From assembly GCF_000740785.1 (NCBI RefSeq), contig NZ_JFZB01000016.1, positions 47,336 through 111,335 on the forward strand: a stretch of DNA of 64,000 nt, given 5' to 3'. Positions 46,650 through 56,266 of this stretch are shown here, piece after piece. Each line of letters opens with the position of its first letter. Within the stretch, counting starts at the first letter, position 1. The notes under the pieces were generated by a model. That model did no database searches, had not been told where the DNA came from, and worked only from the letters and a program-made list of their open reading frames with translations. Source of the stretch: Paenirhodobacter enshiensis. Lineage in GTDB: Bacteria > Pseudomonadota > Alphaproteobacteria > Rhodobacterales > Rhodobacteraceae. The position numbers and the translations under genes are program-made.

Positions 46650-46736
46650 GCGGTCGTGGCGGAATTGGTAGACGCGCAGCGTTGAGGTCGCTGTGGGGTA
46701 ACTCCCGTGGAAGTTCGAGTCTTCTCGACCGCACCA
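46650..46736 (+). tRNA. tRNA-Leu (anticodon GAG)
   Basis: An 87-base class II tRNA including encoded CCA. The acceptor arms are GCGGTCG (46650-46656) and CGACCGC (46726-46732). The anticodon stem CAGCG/CGCTG encloses the loop TTGAGGT, giving anticodon GAG, which reads CUC and CUU. A long variable arm (GGGGTAACTCCC-like) and the T-loop GTTCGAGTC are present. It stands alone on the plus strand, with an intrinsic terminator directly behind it. Confidence 0.96.
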
Positions 46737-46740
46737 TTCA

Positions 46741-46784
46741 AAAAGCCCCTGTGAACAAGGCATTGCCGGTTCACAGGGGCTTTT
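46741..46784. terminator. Bidirectional terminator between tRNA-Leu and the response-regulator gene
   Basis: AAAAGCCCCTGTGAAC (46741-46756) pairs perfectly over 16 bases with GTTCACAGGGGCTTTT (46769-46784). The A-run on one side and T-run on the other make it work in both directions, ending the tRNA transcript and possibly the convergent regulator mRNA. Confidence 0.92.
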
Positions 46785-46870
46785 GGCTTTTACGGCCCGC
46801 GGTTTTTCTGGGGGGCGGTTCTTTCTGAGGGATTGCGCTTCCGACCTCCGCGGCGGGCCGCGGACCGGCC

Positions 46871-47515
46871 TCAGCCGCGCTGGCGGGCGAGGTCGATCAG
46901 CTCGGCCACGGAGCGCACGCCGAGTTTTTCCAGGATGCGTGCGCGATGATGGTCGACGGTGCGCGGGCTGATGCCCAGATGGCGGCCCACCTCCTTGCTG
47001 GAGCTTTCCGAGGGGCTTTCGATCATCCGCTCGACGATCTCCATCTCGCGTGCGGTCAGCCGCGAGAACCGTTCGGCCAGGGCGCGGTCGGCGGCATTGC
47101 GCAGACGCCGTTCGGCCGCAATCTCGCAGGCGGCCTGGATGCGCTCGATCAGCACCGGCTGACGGAACGGCTTTTCCAGAAAGTCGATGGCGCCGCCTTT
47201 CATCGCCTGCACCGATTCGGGCACGCCGCCGTGGCCGGTGATGAAGACGATAGGCGGCGCCGCACCGCGGGCGTTCAGCTCGCATTGCAGTTCCAGCCCG
47301 TTCATCCCGGGCATTCCGTAATCGAGAATCAGGCAGTCGAATCGCAGCGGCATGTCGGTGCCGAGGAAAGCGGCGGCCGAGGCGAATGTCTCGACCTCGA
47401 AACCGCGCAGTCGCAAGGCGCGCGACAGCGAACTGCGGATGTCGTCGTCGTCGTCGACGAGGGCAAGGACCGGCGCCGCGGTTTCCGGTTCGCCCGATGG
47501 TGCGGGTTGCGTCAT
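46871..47515 (-). CDS. FixJ/DctR-type response regulator
   Basis: A 214-residue two-domain regulator. The receiver domain (residues 14-130) has the acidic cluster DDDDD (21-25), the phospho-acceptor Asp65 in LILDYGMPGMNG and the Lys in FLEKPFRQP. The C-terminal LuxR-type helix-turn-helix spans about 148-212 (LTAREMEIVERM, then GISPRTVDHHRARILEKLGV). The ATG overlaps the kinase stop (ATGA), so the kinase is its partner. Target genes are not identifiable here; relatives include DctR (C4-dicarboxylate uptake) and FixJ. Confidence 0.9.
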   Translation of the reverse strand: MTQPAPSGEPETAAPVLALVDDDDDIRSSLSRALRLRGFEVETFASAAAFLGTDMPLRFDCLILDYGMPGMNGLELQCELNARGAAPPIVFITGHGGVPESVQAMKGGAIDFLEKPFRQPVLIERIQAACEIAAERRLRNAADRALAERFSRLTAREMEIVERMIESPSESSSKEVGRHLGISPRTVDHHRARILEKLGVRSVAELIDLARQRG

Positions 47516-49893
47516 GCAACGTCCTCCGTGGATGGGGCCGGTCGCGGGGGGATCGCCTCCGCGCCTTCCGGTCCGGACCCGGCCGGTTCCGCGACCGGCA
47601 GGGTGAAACTGAACCTCGCGCCGCCGCCGGGAAGCGATTCGTGCCACAGCCGGCCGCCATTCGCCTCGACGATCGAGCGGCAGATCGACAGTCCGAGGCC
47701 CATTCCGTCGCGTTTCGTGGTTTCGAACTGGGCGAACAGATCGAGGTTCGCCGGCACGCCCGGGCCGGTGTCGCTGACCGAGACCTCGACGGTCGGCCCC
47801 ATGCGCCTGGCCGAGAGGGTGATGCGCCGCTCTGCCCCGGGGGCGGCGGCGATGGCCTCGATGGCGTTGCGCATCAGGTTGACCAGAACCTGCGCGACAT
47901 GAACGCGGTTGGCATGGACCGGCGGCAGCCGGCCGATGGTCTGGCGCACGGTGACGCGGGCTTCGGAGGCTTCGGCCTGGATCAGGCGGCAGGTCTGTTC
48001 GGCCAGCGGCCCGAGGTCGAGCGCGCTGCGGCCCGCGTCGTCCTTGCGGATGAAAGAGCGCAGCGCGCGGATGATGTCGCCCGCGCGCAGCGACTGCGAT
48101 TCGATTTCGTCGAGGATCTGTTGCAATTCGGCGGTATCGACGGGGGTCGCATCGAGGATCATCCGCGCCGTATCGGCATTCTGTGCAATTGCCGTCAGCG
48201 GCTGGTTCAGCTCGTGGGCGAGGCCCGAGGCCATCTGCCCCATCGTATTGCCGCGCGCCAGATGCGACAGATCCCGGTTCAGCCGGTCGATCTGCATCTG
48301 CTGGGCGCGGGCCTGGGTCACATCGTCCATGGTGATGACGCCGTGTTCGGGCACGCCGTCCTGGCCGCGCACCACGATCAGGTTCAGCCGCACCCGGATG
48401 GTCACGCCATCCTTGCGGATGCAGGGCAGGTCCTCGATTTCGGGGAACTCCTCCTGCCGGGTATGGCCGTCCGGGGCGAGGGCGGCGCGTTCGGCCGGCG
48501 GCAGCAGGTCAAGGAAGCTCATCGTGGACAGCTCCTGCGCGGAATAGCCGGTGATCGCGCAGAACCTGGCATTGACGCGCAGGAAGCGGCAGGTGGCGGG
48601 CTCGATCTGAGCCATGCCGCGCACCGATTTGTCGAAGGTCTGGCCGTATTCCCACTCGGTCTTGCGCCGTTCGCTGATCTGTTGCAGCAGCGCGCTGTTG
48701 GCCTTTTCCAGCTCCTTGTAAGTTTTCGGAGCCGGCTCGGCCGGGTCGAGCGCACCTTGCGACAGCTGTGCCGAACGCGCCGCAAAATCCCGCACGGGGC
48801 GGTGGATGTAATCGGCCAGTCCCAGCCCGATCAGAGCGGTGATCGCCGCCACCGCCGCCGCGATCCAGATGTTGGTGGCGCGGTTTTGCCGGATGACATT
48901 GGTGAAGTCGTCCTCGGGGGCATAGACGGCGATGGTCCAGGGCAGCTGATCGTTGATCTTGGGCATGACCACGGCGACGTAGGTGCGCTTGTCATAGGTC
49001 AGGCTTCCCATCACCGGCTTGGTGATCGCGGCGACCTTGCCCGTTGCGAACAGCGGCCCGAAGGCGGCGCGCGCGATCGGGTCGCTGAATTCGCCGATCT
49101 TGACGAAGCGCAGCGTGCCGTCGTCGTTCTCGGTCTTGATCAGCGAGGGCGTGGGATGTGCGATCACGTCGCCATTGTCATGGATGATCAGGGCCTTGCC
49201 GGTTTCGCCGATCTTCAGATGCGAGAGGAACTCCGAGATGTTGGAAATCTCGATATCGACGCCCATCACGCCGCGCACGCCTCCCCAGGCGTCCAGAACC
49301 GGGGCCGCCAGGGTGATGCCGGGCTGTTGCGACGAGAAGAAGATATAGGGATCGGTCCAGATCGTTGCGCGTTCGGCACTGGCACGGATGTACCAGGGAC
49401 GGGTGCGCGGATCGTAGAGATCGCTTGGGTCGCTTTCGCGCAGCACCACGTTGTAGCTGTCGTCGCGCCAGATCAGCTCGGTGTGGCGCTGCCCGTCGCG
49501 GAAGGTGATGATCTTGGTGCGGAACGGTGCCGGTCCCTTCGCGCGCATCACATAGACGAAGCTGCCGTCGCGCGCGCCATAATATAGCCCCGAGAACTGC
49601 GTGGCGATCTGCAGTTGCTGAAACAGCAACTGTTCGAGAAGTGCGGGATCGTCACTGGCCACGACGTCGTTTTGCGCCAGCCGCGCCGCCAGCACGGCCG
49701 CGCCATGCGCCGGCATCAGGAAGCTTTTCGAATGCTCGATGGTGTTGTTGCCGACATCGCGCAGCAAGTCGCGCGCATGATCGAGCAGCGCCCTCTCCGA
49801 GCTGACATAGGACGAGAACACCACGATCAGCACGGCAATGAACTGCAGCCCGGCCAGACCGAGCGCCAGCAGCGCTCCGAGGGATCTCTTCAT
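47512..49893 (-). CDS. Membrane sensor kinase with Cache and PAS domains
   Basis: A 793-residue histidine kinase. Helix 1 is at residues 8-28; a large periplasmic double-Cache sensor follows (about 35-335, with DPRTRPWYIRA and GVMGVDIEISNIS typical of dCache), then helix 2 at about 342-362. A PAS domain (about 420-530) precedes the kinase core: H-box GLAHELNQPLTAI with His560, N-box NLMRNAIEAI, DTGPGVPA and GMGLGLSI. Cache domains usually bind small carboxylates or amino acids, and DctS of R. capsulatus has a similar plan, but the ligand is not deducible. It is coupled to the downstream response regulator. Confidence 0.9.
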   Translation of the reverse strand: MKRSLGALLALGLAGLQFIAVLIVVFSSYVSSERALLDHARDLLRDVGNNTIEHSKSFLMPAHGAAVLAARLAQNDVVASDDPALLEQLLFQQLQIATQFSGLYYGARDGSFVYVMRAKGPAPFRTKIITFRDGQRHTELIWRDDSYNVVLRESDPSDLYDPRTRPWYIRASAERATIWTDPYIFFSSQQPGITLAAPVLDAWGGVRGVMGVDIEISNISEFLSHLKIGETGKALIIHDNGDVIAHPTPSLIKTENDDGTLRFVKIGEFSDPIARAAFGPLFATGKVAAITKPVMGSLTYDKRTYVAVVMPKINDQLPWTIAVYAPEDDFTNVIRQNRATNIWIAAAVAAITALIGLGLADYIHRPVRDFAARSAQLSQGALDPAEPAPKTYKELEKANSALLQQISERRKTEWEYGQTFDKSVRGMAQIEPATCRFLRVNARFCAITGYSAQELSTMSFLDLLPPAERAALAPDGHTRQEEFPEIEDLPCIRKDGVTIRVRLNLIVVRGQDGVPEHGVITMDDVTQARAQQMQIDRLNRDLSHLARGNTMGQMASGLAHELNQPLTAIAQNADTARMILDATPVDTAELQQILDEIESQSLRAGDIIRALRSFIRKDDAGRSALDLGPLAEQTCRLIQAEASEARVTVRQTIGRLPPVHANRVHVAQVLVNLMRNAIEAIAAAPGAERRITLSARRMGPTVEVSVSDTGPGVPANLDLFAQFETTKRDGMGLGLSICRSIVEANGGRLWHESLPGGGARFSFTLPVAEPAGSGPEGAEAIPPRPAPSTEDVA

Positions 49894-50425
49894 CGCGGGG
49901 CTTCCTGTTTCGGGCGGAAGAGCCTGCCCTGGACGAACAGGCGGGCGGGGCTCGGTTTTGGTGTGCTTCTATCGGGTGGCGTCGCGAGGGGCAAATCCCG
50001 CCGGTGGGCAACCTTGCCTAGGTAATGTTGCGAATTTCGCCGGATGGCAAGTTGCGGCATGACAGAGAGGTAATCGCGGGGCGCGGGCCGTTTCGGCCGG
50101 TCCGGCGGTTTGGGCCGTTGTTTGGCCTGAGTGGTGTCGTCACGAGTGAGGCCGTTCGCGGCCATGTGTGCGGACGTCGCAACGGTCGCGAGAGATCCCC
50201 CGTCCGGCGTCCGCAAGTCGTTTGTTTCGTCAGTGGTGCCGGCAGGTTTGCCCCGGCGGGCCCCGGGTCCGCCGGGGGCAGGTGTGCCGCATCGCCCGGA
50301 GGGTATCCTCTGTGGCCGGATCTATCTTGACTTTTTTTGTGGGAAACTATCATCTGCCCCGAAGCCCGGGGCAGGTTCGCCTGTGTCATCGGCTGTGCGG
50401 ATCTGGCCAGGGACACCTAAGCGGA
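49894..50425. promoter_or_regulatory. Divergent control region, sensor kinase / feoAB
   Basis: A 532-base region between divergent genes with no convincing gene; open frames here give Arg/Pro-rich translations. A promoter-like pair for feoA is TTGACT (50327-50332) and TATCAT (50348-50353), with only 15 bases between them, in an AT-rich patch. I found no FnrL palindrome (TTGAT-N4-ATCAA) and no recognisable Irr or Fur box, although feo genes are often under such control. Confidence 0.4.
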
Positions 50426-50704
50426 ATGGATCACACGAGTTTCGGCGACATGTGCCTCGGCCAGGCGGGGCGGGATTTTCAGGGTGTGGTGCGCGCGATC
50501 GCCGTGGACGATGCCTTCTGTGCCATGCCGCCCGCCGAGATGGAGCGTCGCCTGATCGAGCTTGGTTTCGTCGAGGGGGCGCATGTGAGGCTGTTGCACG
50601 AAGGCCCGTTCGGTCGCGATCCGATCGCCGTCCGGGTCAACGGCGCCACCGTGGCGCTGCGCCGGCGCGAGGCTATGGCCATTCACGTGATCGAAACAAG
50701 ATGA
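50426..50704 (+). CDS. feoA: FeoA, ferrous iron transport accessory protein
   Basis: A 92-residue SH3-like protein. The family pattern is visible in RRLIELGFVEGAHVRLLHEGPFGRDPIAVRV, ending with the ALRRREAMAIHV strand. FeoA binds FeoB and helps its iron transport cycle. The ATG at 50426 gives MDHTSFGDMCLGQ. Its stop overlaps the feoB start (ATGA). Confidence 0.93.
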   Translation: MDHTSFGDMCLGQAGRDFQGVVRAIAVDDAFCAMPPAEMERRLIELGFVEGAHVRLLHEGPFGRDPIAVRVNGATVALRRREAMAIHVIETR

Positions 50705-52596
50705 CAGATATTCAGAGTGCCGGCGATGGGGCCGGGACCGCCCCCGTGCCGCGACTGGCGCTGGTGGGGGCGCCGAACTGCGGCAAGACGGCGCTGTTCA
50801 ACGCGCTGACCGGCAGCCGCCAGAAGGTCGGCAATTACGCGGGCGTCACGGTCGAGCGCAAGGTTGGGTCGGCCATCACGCCGGCCGGACGGCGCGTCGA
50901 CATCGTGGACCTGCCCGGCACCTATTCGCTGCGCGCCCGCAGCCCGGACGAGGAAGTGACGCGCGATGTTGTCCTCGGCCGGCACCGGGCGGAGCCCGCG
51001 CCCGATCTGTTGCTGGTGGTGGCCGATTCAGTCTCGCCGCAATCGGGACTGCGGCTGGCGATGGAGCTGCGCAAGGTCGGCCGGCCGATGATTCTCGTGA
51101 TGAACATGATCGACATCGCCCGTCATCGCGGCATCGGCATCGACATCGCCGGGATGGCGCGCCTCATCGGCGTGCCGGTGGTGGCCGCGACCGCGGTGCG
51201 CCGTGGCGGGCAGGATGAGCTGTGGCGCGCGCTCGATGCCGCGCTTGCCGAGGGGCTGGCTGCGCCCGGCCTGAACCGCTGGGCCGAGCCCGACGGGGCG
51301 GAGCTGCGCCGCATCCACCGCGAGGTCTCGGGGCTGATCGCGGCGACGGTGACCGAACCCGCGCGTCCCGACACCCGGACGGCCCGCATCGACGCGGTGC
51401 TGCTGCACCCGGTCTGGGGGCTGGCGGTGCTGCTCGGGCTGATGTTCGCGATGTTCCAGGCGGTGTTTACCGGCGCGGCGCCGGTCATGGATCTGATCGG
51501 TTCGGCCTTTGACGGGCTTGGCGCGCTGGCCGGGCAGGCGCTGCCCAGGGGGCTGCTGCTCAGCTTCATCCAGGACGCGGTGATCGCGGGCGTGGGCGGG
51601 GTGGTGGTGTTCCTGCCGCAGATCCTGATCCTGTTCCTGTTCATCCTGTTGCTTGAAGACCTCGGTTACATGGCGCGGGCGGCTTTCCTGATGGACCGGA
51701 TCATGGGCGGGGCGGGGCTGCACGGCCGCGCCTTCATTCCGCTGCTGTCGAGCTTCGCCTGCGCGATCCCGGGCATCATGTCGGCGCGGGTGATCGACAG
51801 CCGGCGCGACCGGCTGACCACGATCCTCGTCGCGCCGCTGATGACCTGCTCGGCGCGCATTCCGGTCTATACGCTGATCATCTCGGCTTTCATCCCGGCG
51901 CGGCGGGTGGCGGGGGTGTTCGATCTGCGCGGTCTGGTGATGTTCGGCCTTTATGCCGCCGGGATCGCCGCGGCGCTCGGCGTGTCCTTCGTGGCGAAGC
52001 GGCTGTTCTGGCGCGACCGGCCAGCCCCGCCGTTCATGCTGGAACTGCCCGACTACAAGATGCCGCGGCTGCGCGATGTCGCCATCGGGCTGATGGCGCG
52101 GGCGAAGATGTTCCTCAAGCGCGCGGGCACCACGATCTTCGCGATGACGGTGCTGATCTGGGTGCTGGCGACGCTGCCGCGCCCGCCCGACGGCGCGACC
52201 GAGCCCGCCATCGCCTACAGTTTCGCCGCGATCATCGGCCACTGGATCGAGCCGCTGATGGCCCCCATCGGTTTCAACTGGCAGATCTGCATGGCGCTGG
52301 TGCCGGGGATGGCGGCGCGCGAGGTGGCGGTCTCGGCGCTCGGCACGGTCTATGCGATCCAGGGCGACGAGGGCGCGCTCGGTCACAGCCTCTCGACGCA
52401 CTGGAGCCTCGCGACTGCGCTGTCGTTCCTCGCCTGGTATGTGTTCGCGCCGCAATGCGTCTCGACGCTCGCTGTGATCCGGCGCGAGGCGGGCGGGGCG
52501 CGCTGGATGTGGCTGACCTTCGGCTACATGTTCGCGCTGGCCTATGCTGCGTCCTTCGTCGTCTACAACGTGGCGGTCGCGCTCGGCTGGGGCTGA
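50701..52596 (+). CDS. feoB: FeoB, ferrous iron transporter with G-protein domain
   Basis: A 631-residue inner-membrane Fe2+ transporter. The cytoplasmic GTPase domain has G1 GAPNCGKT (residues 23-30), the switch region NYAGVTVERK, G3 DLPG and G4 NMID. About eight membrane helices follow, with the two gate regions around RAAFLMDRIMGGAGLHGRAF and PGMAAREVAVSALGT. It is shorter than E. coli FeoB (773 residues) and there is no FeoC. The stop lies 19 bases from the convergent rodA stop. Confidence 0.95.
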   Translation: MTDIQSAGDGAGTAPVPRLALVGAPNCGKTALFNALTGSRQKVGNYAGVTVERKVGSAITPAGRRVDIVDLPGTYSLRARSPDEEVTRDVVLGRHRAEPAPDLLLVVADSVSPQSGLRLAMELRKVGRPMILVMNMIDIARHRGIGIDIAGMARLIGVPVVAATAVRRGGQDELWRALDAALAEGLAAPGLNRWAEPDGAELRRIHREVSGLIAATVTEPARPDTRTARIDAVLLHPVWGLAVLLGLMFAMFQAVFTGAAPVMDLIGSAFDGLGALAGQALPRGLLLSFIQDAVIAGVGGVVVFLPQILILFLFILLLEDLGYMARAAFLMDRIMGGAGLHGRAFIPLLSSFACAIPGIMSARVIDSRRDRLTTILVAPLMTCSARIPVYTLIISAFIPARRVAGVFDLRGLVMFGLYAAGIAAALGVSFVAKRLFWRDRPAPPFMLELPDYKMPRLRDVAIGLMARAKMFLKRAGTTIFAMTVLIWVLATLPRPPDGATEPAIAYSFAAIIGHWIEPLMAPIGFNWQICMALVPGMAAREVAVSALGTVYAIQGDEGALGHSLSTHWSLATALSFLAWYVFAPQCVSTLAVIRREAGGARWMWLTFGYMFALAYAASFVVYNVAVALGWG

Positions 52597-52615
52597 GCGC
52601 GGTTTTCGGATCCGG

Positions 52616-53755
52616 TCACCTTGGCCGGTGCACGTTCGCGCTTTGCACCAGCCCGAAGGCGCCGAGGATGATCATCATCGCCGTGCCGCCATAGCTGACC
52701 AGCGGAAGCGGCACGCCCACGACCGGCATCAGCCCCATCACCATCGCCATGTTGATCGAGAAGTAGAAGAAGAACGTCCCCGCGATGCCCAGTGTCAGCA
52801 GGCTGGAAAACCGGTCCTTGTTCACCAGCGCGGCATAGATCGAGAAGGCGATGATTCCGGCGTAAAGCATCAGCAGCGTGAACGCGCCGACGAAGCCGAA
52901 CTCCTCGGCCAGCGTGGTGAAGATGAAGTCGGTGTGCTTCTCGGGCAGGAAGTTCAGCCGGCTTTGCGTGCCCTGCATGTAGCCGCGCCCCGACCACCCG
53001 CCCGAGCCGAGCGCGATCTGCGCCTGCATGATGTTGTAGCCCGCCCCGAGCGGATCCTGCCCCGGGTCCATGAAGGTGTCGATGCGCTTGTATTGGTAGT
53101 CGTGCAGCAGCTGCCAGTCGGTGCCGCGGCTGTCCATCACCACGAAGACCAGCCCCACCACCAGCGCGATCACCGTGCCGAAATACCACAGGCTGACGCC
53201 GGCCGCGAACATCACGAAGCCGCCGCCCAGCACCAGCATCACCGCGGTGCCGAGGTCGGGCTGTTTCAGCACCAGCGCCGTCGGCAGCAAGATCAGCACC
53301 ACCGGGATCATCACCCACAGCGGGCGCGAGACCTTCTCGACCGGCAGCCAGTCGTAATAGGCGGCAAGCAGCATCACCATGGCGATCTTCATCAGCTCGG
53401 AGGGTTGCAGGCGCAGCGGTCCGATCTCCAGCCAGCGTTGCGCCCCCATGCCGATCGCGCCGATCAGGTCCACCGCCAGCAGCAGCACCGCCGCCACCAG
53501 ATAGGCCACCCCCGAGATGTTGCGCCAGAACCAGATCGGGGTGAAGCCGATGGCGACCATCAGGATCATCCCGACGGCATAGCGCTTCATCTGCGGATCG
53601 GCCCAGGGTTCGAGGCTGCCGCCCGCGACCGAATACAGCATCAGGAACCCGAAGCCGCACACCGCCGACAGCAGCACGATCAGCGGATAGTTCAGATACA
53701 GCACCTTGCGGATGCCGGTCGGAACGGTCTTGAGGCTGTGTTGCAGGTAGCTCAT
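52616..53755 (-). CDS. rodA: RodA, SEDS-family peptidoglycan glycosyltransferase
   Basis: A 379-residue protein with about ten membrane helices. SEDS features include LRLQPSELMKIAMVMLLA, KQPDLGTAVMLVLGGGFVMF, the large periplasmic loop with SGGWSGRGYMQGTQSR, and the ending GVPLPLVSYGGTAMMIILGA. It polymerises lipid II during cell elongation together with PBP2, encoded directly upstream. ATG at 53755, 14 bases after mrdA; last gene of the mreBCD-mrdA-rodA run. Confidence 0.97.
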   Translation of the reverse strand: MSYLQHSLKTVPTGIRKVLYLNYPLIVLLSAVCGFGFLMLYSVAGGSLEPWADPQMKRYAVGMILMVAIGFTPIWFWRNISGVAYLVAAVLLLAVDLIGAIGMGAQRWLEIGPLRLQPSELMKIAMVMLLAAYYDWLPVEKVSRPLWVMIPVVLILLPTALVLKQPDLGTAVMLVLGGGFVMFAAGVSLWYFGTVIALVVGLVFVVMDSRGTDWQLLHDYQYKRIDTFMDPGQDPLGAGYNIMQAQIALGSGGWSGRGYMQGTQSRLNFLPEKHTDFIFTTLAEEFGFVGAFTLLMLYAGIIAFSIYAALVNKDRFSSLLTLGIAGTFFFYFSINMAMVMGLMPVVGVPLPLVSYGGTAMMIILGAFGLVQSANVHRPR

Positions 53756-53769
53756 CGCGCGTCCTCCTC

Positions 53770-55719
53770 TCAGGCCCGGCTGCGTCCGGGACCGGACGGG
53801 GTGTCGGGGTCCATCAGGTCGAGGGCGTCGAACCGCTTCTTCGCTTCGGCACGCTGATCGGCCGGATAGGCATCCATCGGCGGCACCCCGCCCGCCAGCG
53901 CGAACAGCATGATGTCGCGCGCGATGGGCGCCGCGGCCGAGGCACCGCCGCCGCCATGCTCGACGATCAGACTGACGGCATATTTCGGATTGTCGACCGG
54001 GGCATAGCACACGAACAGGCCATGATCGCGATATTTCCACGGCAGCGCCGAGTTGGCGATCACGCCGCGCTCGCGCTCTGCGGCCGAGATGTTGCGCACC
54101 TGCGCCGAGCCGGTCTTGCCCGCCATCTTCCAGTCCGAGCGCACGATCTTCGACTTGCCGGCGGTGGCATGGCTGCCGTTGACCACCGCGGTCATGCCGC
54201 GCCGCACCTGTTCCAGCATCGCGTTCGGGATGCCCAGAGGTTTCGGCGACGGGTATTTCTCCTCGACCCCATCGCGCGAACGGATCAGCCGCGGCTGGAT
54301 CGCCAGCCCCGAGGCCGCGCGCGAGGTCATCACCGCCAGATGCAGCGGCGAGGCCAGCACATAGCCCTGTCCGATCGAGGCGTTCACCGTATCGCCGATC
54401 AGCCAGGGCTTGCCGTAGCGCTGCTGTTTCCAGTCCTTGGTCGGCACGAGCCCCTCGGCCACCGCCGACATCGGCAGATCGTGCTTGACGCCCACGCCCA
54501 TGCGGTGCGCCATCTCGGCGAGCTTGTCGACGCCGATCCGGCTGATGACCTCGTAGAAGAACACGTCGCAGGACTGTTCGAGCGCACCTTGCAGGTTCAC
54601 CCGGCCGTGGCCCGAATGTTTCCAGCAGTGGAACTTGCGGCCGGCGACCTCGTAATAGCCCGGGCAATAGACGGTATCGTCGGGGCCGATGGCACCGTTC
54701 GAGAGCGCGGCGAGCGCGCTGACCACCTTGAAGGTGGAGCCCGGCGGATAAAGACCCTGCACCGTCTTGTCGGCGAGCGGGCGGTGATCGTTCTCGGTCA
54801 GCGCCTTGTATTCAGGCACGGTGATGCCGCGCACGAACATGTTCGGGTCGTAAGACGGATCCGAGGCGATGGCGAGGATGTCGCCGTTCGTCACGTCCAT
54901 CACCACGGTCGCCGCGGATTCGCCCTTCAGCCGCTGATGGGCGAAGTTCTGCAACCGCGCATCGAGGGTCAGCTGCAGGTTCGCGCCCGGTTCGCCCTCG
55001 CGCCGGTCGATCTCGCGCATCTCGCGGCCGGCGGCGTTGACCTCGACCCGGCGCTGACCGGCCTTGCCGCGCAGCGCGTCTTCCATCTTGTTCTCGACGC
55101 CGGTCTTGCCGATCTGGAACTTCGGGATGCGCAGCAGGGGATCGGGGTTCTCGATCTGGCCGAGGTCGTAATCCGACACCGCGCCGACATAGCCCATCAC
55201 ATGGGCGAAGTCATAGGCGTGCGGATAGATCCGCGACAGGCCGACCTCGGGCTGCACGCCGGGCAGGGCAGGGGTGTTGACGTTGATGCGCGAGAATTCC
55301 TCCCACCCGAGCCGCTCGGCCACCAGAACCGGGGCATGGGGCGGCTGGCGGCGAATCTCGGTCTGGATGTCGGCGATCTGCGCATCGCTGAGCGGGATCA
55401 GCGCGCGGATGTCGGACAGCACCTTGTCGGTGTCGCCGGCGTCCTCGCGGGTGATGGTGACGCGATAGTTCTGTTCGTTGCCGGCGAGCAGCATCCCGTT
55501 GCGGTCATAGATCAGCCCGCGCGGCGGCGCGATCAGCCGGATCTTGACCGAGTTGCCCTCGGCCATCATGCGATACTCGTCGGCATGTTCGAGCTGCATC
55601 TCGCGCATCCGCATCCCGAGAACGGCGACGATGGCCGTCTGCGCCGCGCCCAGCATCAACGCCCGGCGCGTGACCGAGGAGCGCCCGGCCTGCGAATTGA
55701 TCTGCGAGGTCGTCTTCAT
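53770..55719 (-). CDS. mrdA: Penicillin-binding protein 2 (elongasome transpeptidase)
   Basis: A 649-residue class B PBP. One N-terminal membrane segment (about residues 18-37) is followed by a dimerisation/pedestal domain beginning IRLIAPPRGLIYDRNGMLLA. The transpeptidase domain carries the active-site motif STFK (PPGSTFKVVSALA), the second motif SCD (EQSCDVFFYEV), and KTGSA (MAGKTGSAQV). It crosslinks lateral wall peptidoglycan with RodA. The ATG at 55719 gives MKTTSQINSQAG. It lies ten bases after mreD. Confidence 0.97.
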   Translation of the reverse strand: MKTTSQINSQAGRSSVTRRALMLGAAQTAIVAVLGMRMREMQLEHADEYRMMAEGNSVKIRLIAPPRGLIYDRNGMLLAGNEQNYRVTITREDAGDTDKVLSDIRALIPLSDAQIADIQTEIRRQPPHAPVLVAERLGWEEFSRINVNTPALPGVQPEVGLSRIYPHAYDFAHVMGYVGAVSDYDLGQIENPDPLLRIPKFQIGKTGVENKMEDALRGKAGQRRVEVNAAGREMREIDRREGEPGANLQLTLDARLQNFAHQRLKGESAATVVMDVTNGDILAIASDPSYDPNMFVRGITVPEYKALTENDHRPLADKTVQGLYPPGSTFKVVSALAALSNGAIGPDDTVYCPGYYEVAGRKFHCWKHSGHGRVNLQGALEQSCDVFFYEVISRIGVDKLAEMAHRMGVGVKHDLPMSAVAEGLVPTKDWKQQRYGKPWLIGDTVNASIGQGYVLASPLHLAVMTSRAASGLAIQPRLIRSRDGVEEKYPSPKPLGIPNAMLEQVRRGMTAVVNGSHATAGKSKIVRSDWKMAGKTGSAQVRNISAAERERGVIANSALPWKYRDHGLFVCYAPVDNPKYAVSLIVEHGGGGASAAAPIARDIMLFALAGGVPPMDAYPADQRAEAKKRFDALDLMDPDTPSGPGRSRA

Positions 55720-55729
55720 CGCCGCCCCC

Positions 55730-56266
55730 TTACGCGCCGTGCCGCACGGCCGATTCGCCCGGTGCGGGCCGGCGCAGCCCGAAGGCAAGCTCCGACAGCG
55801 CCACGACGAAAGGATAGGCGACCAGCGTCATCAGCCAGCGCAGCATCTCGGGGCCGAGGCCGGGTTGCTCGATCATCACGAGGCCGAGGATCAGCCGGTT
55901 TCCCAGCAGCATCGTCAGCGTCACCGCGCCCACCAGCGCGATCTCGACCGGCAAGGGCATGTGCCGGCCCGGCCGCACCCGGGCGCGCAGGAACTCGGTT
56001 CCGCCCAGCATCGCCAGCGTCCACAGCCCGACCGGGCGCCAGTAGATCAGATCCTCGAACAGGAACACCGCGACGATCAGCAGCGCCGGCACGTAATCGG
56101 GGCGGCGCATCAGCCACACGAAGGTGAAGGCCACCATCAGATCGGGCCCCGGAATGCCGCCCGGTGCCGGGTTCACCGGCAACAGGCGCAGGAAAGTCGT
56201 GAGCGCGGCGATGGCGGCGAAGATCGCGTAATGGCCAAGTCGCCGCGCGCTCCTCGGATCAACCAT
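55730..56266 (-). CDS. mreD: MreD, rod-shape-determining membrane protein
   Basis: A 178-residue membrane protein with five to six hydrophobic helices. Sequence conservation in MreD is weak; the call rests on size, helix pattern (FTFVWLMRRPDYVPALLIVAVFLFED is family-typical) and its place between mreC and mrdA. The ATG at 56266 gives MVDPRSARRLG and overlaps the end of mreC by eight bases. Confidence 0.9.
   Translation of the reverse strand: MVDPRSARRLGHYAIFAAIAALTTFLRLLPVNPAPGGIPGPDLMVAFTFVWLMRRPDYVPALLIVAVFLFEDLIYWRPVGLWTLAMLGGTEFLRARVRPGRHMPLPVEIALVGAVTLTMLLGNRLILGLVMIEQPGLGPEMLRWLMTLVAYPFVVALSELAFGLRRPAPGESAVRHGA

Noticed and set aside
50320..50345. FnrL box before feoA
   Set aside because: Only the half-site TTGAC is present; the second half ATCAA is missing at the required spacing.
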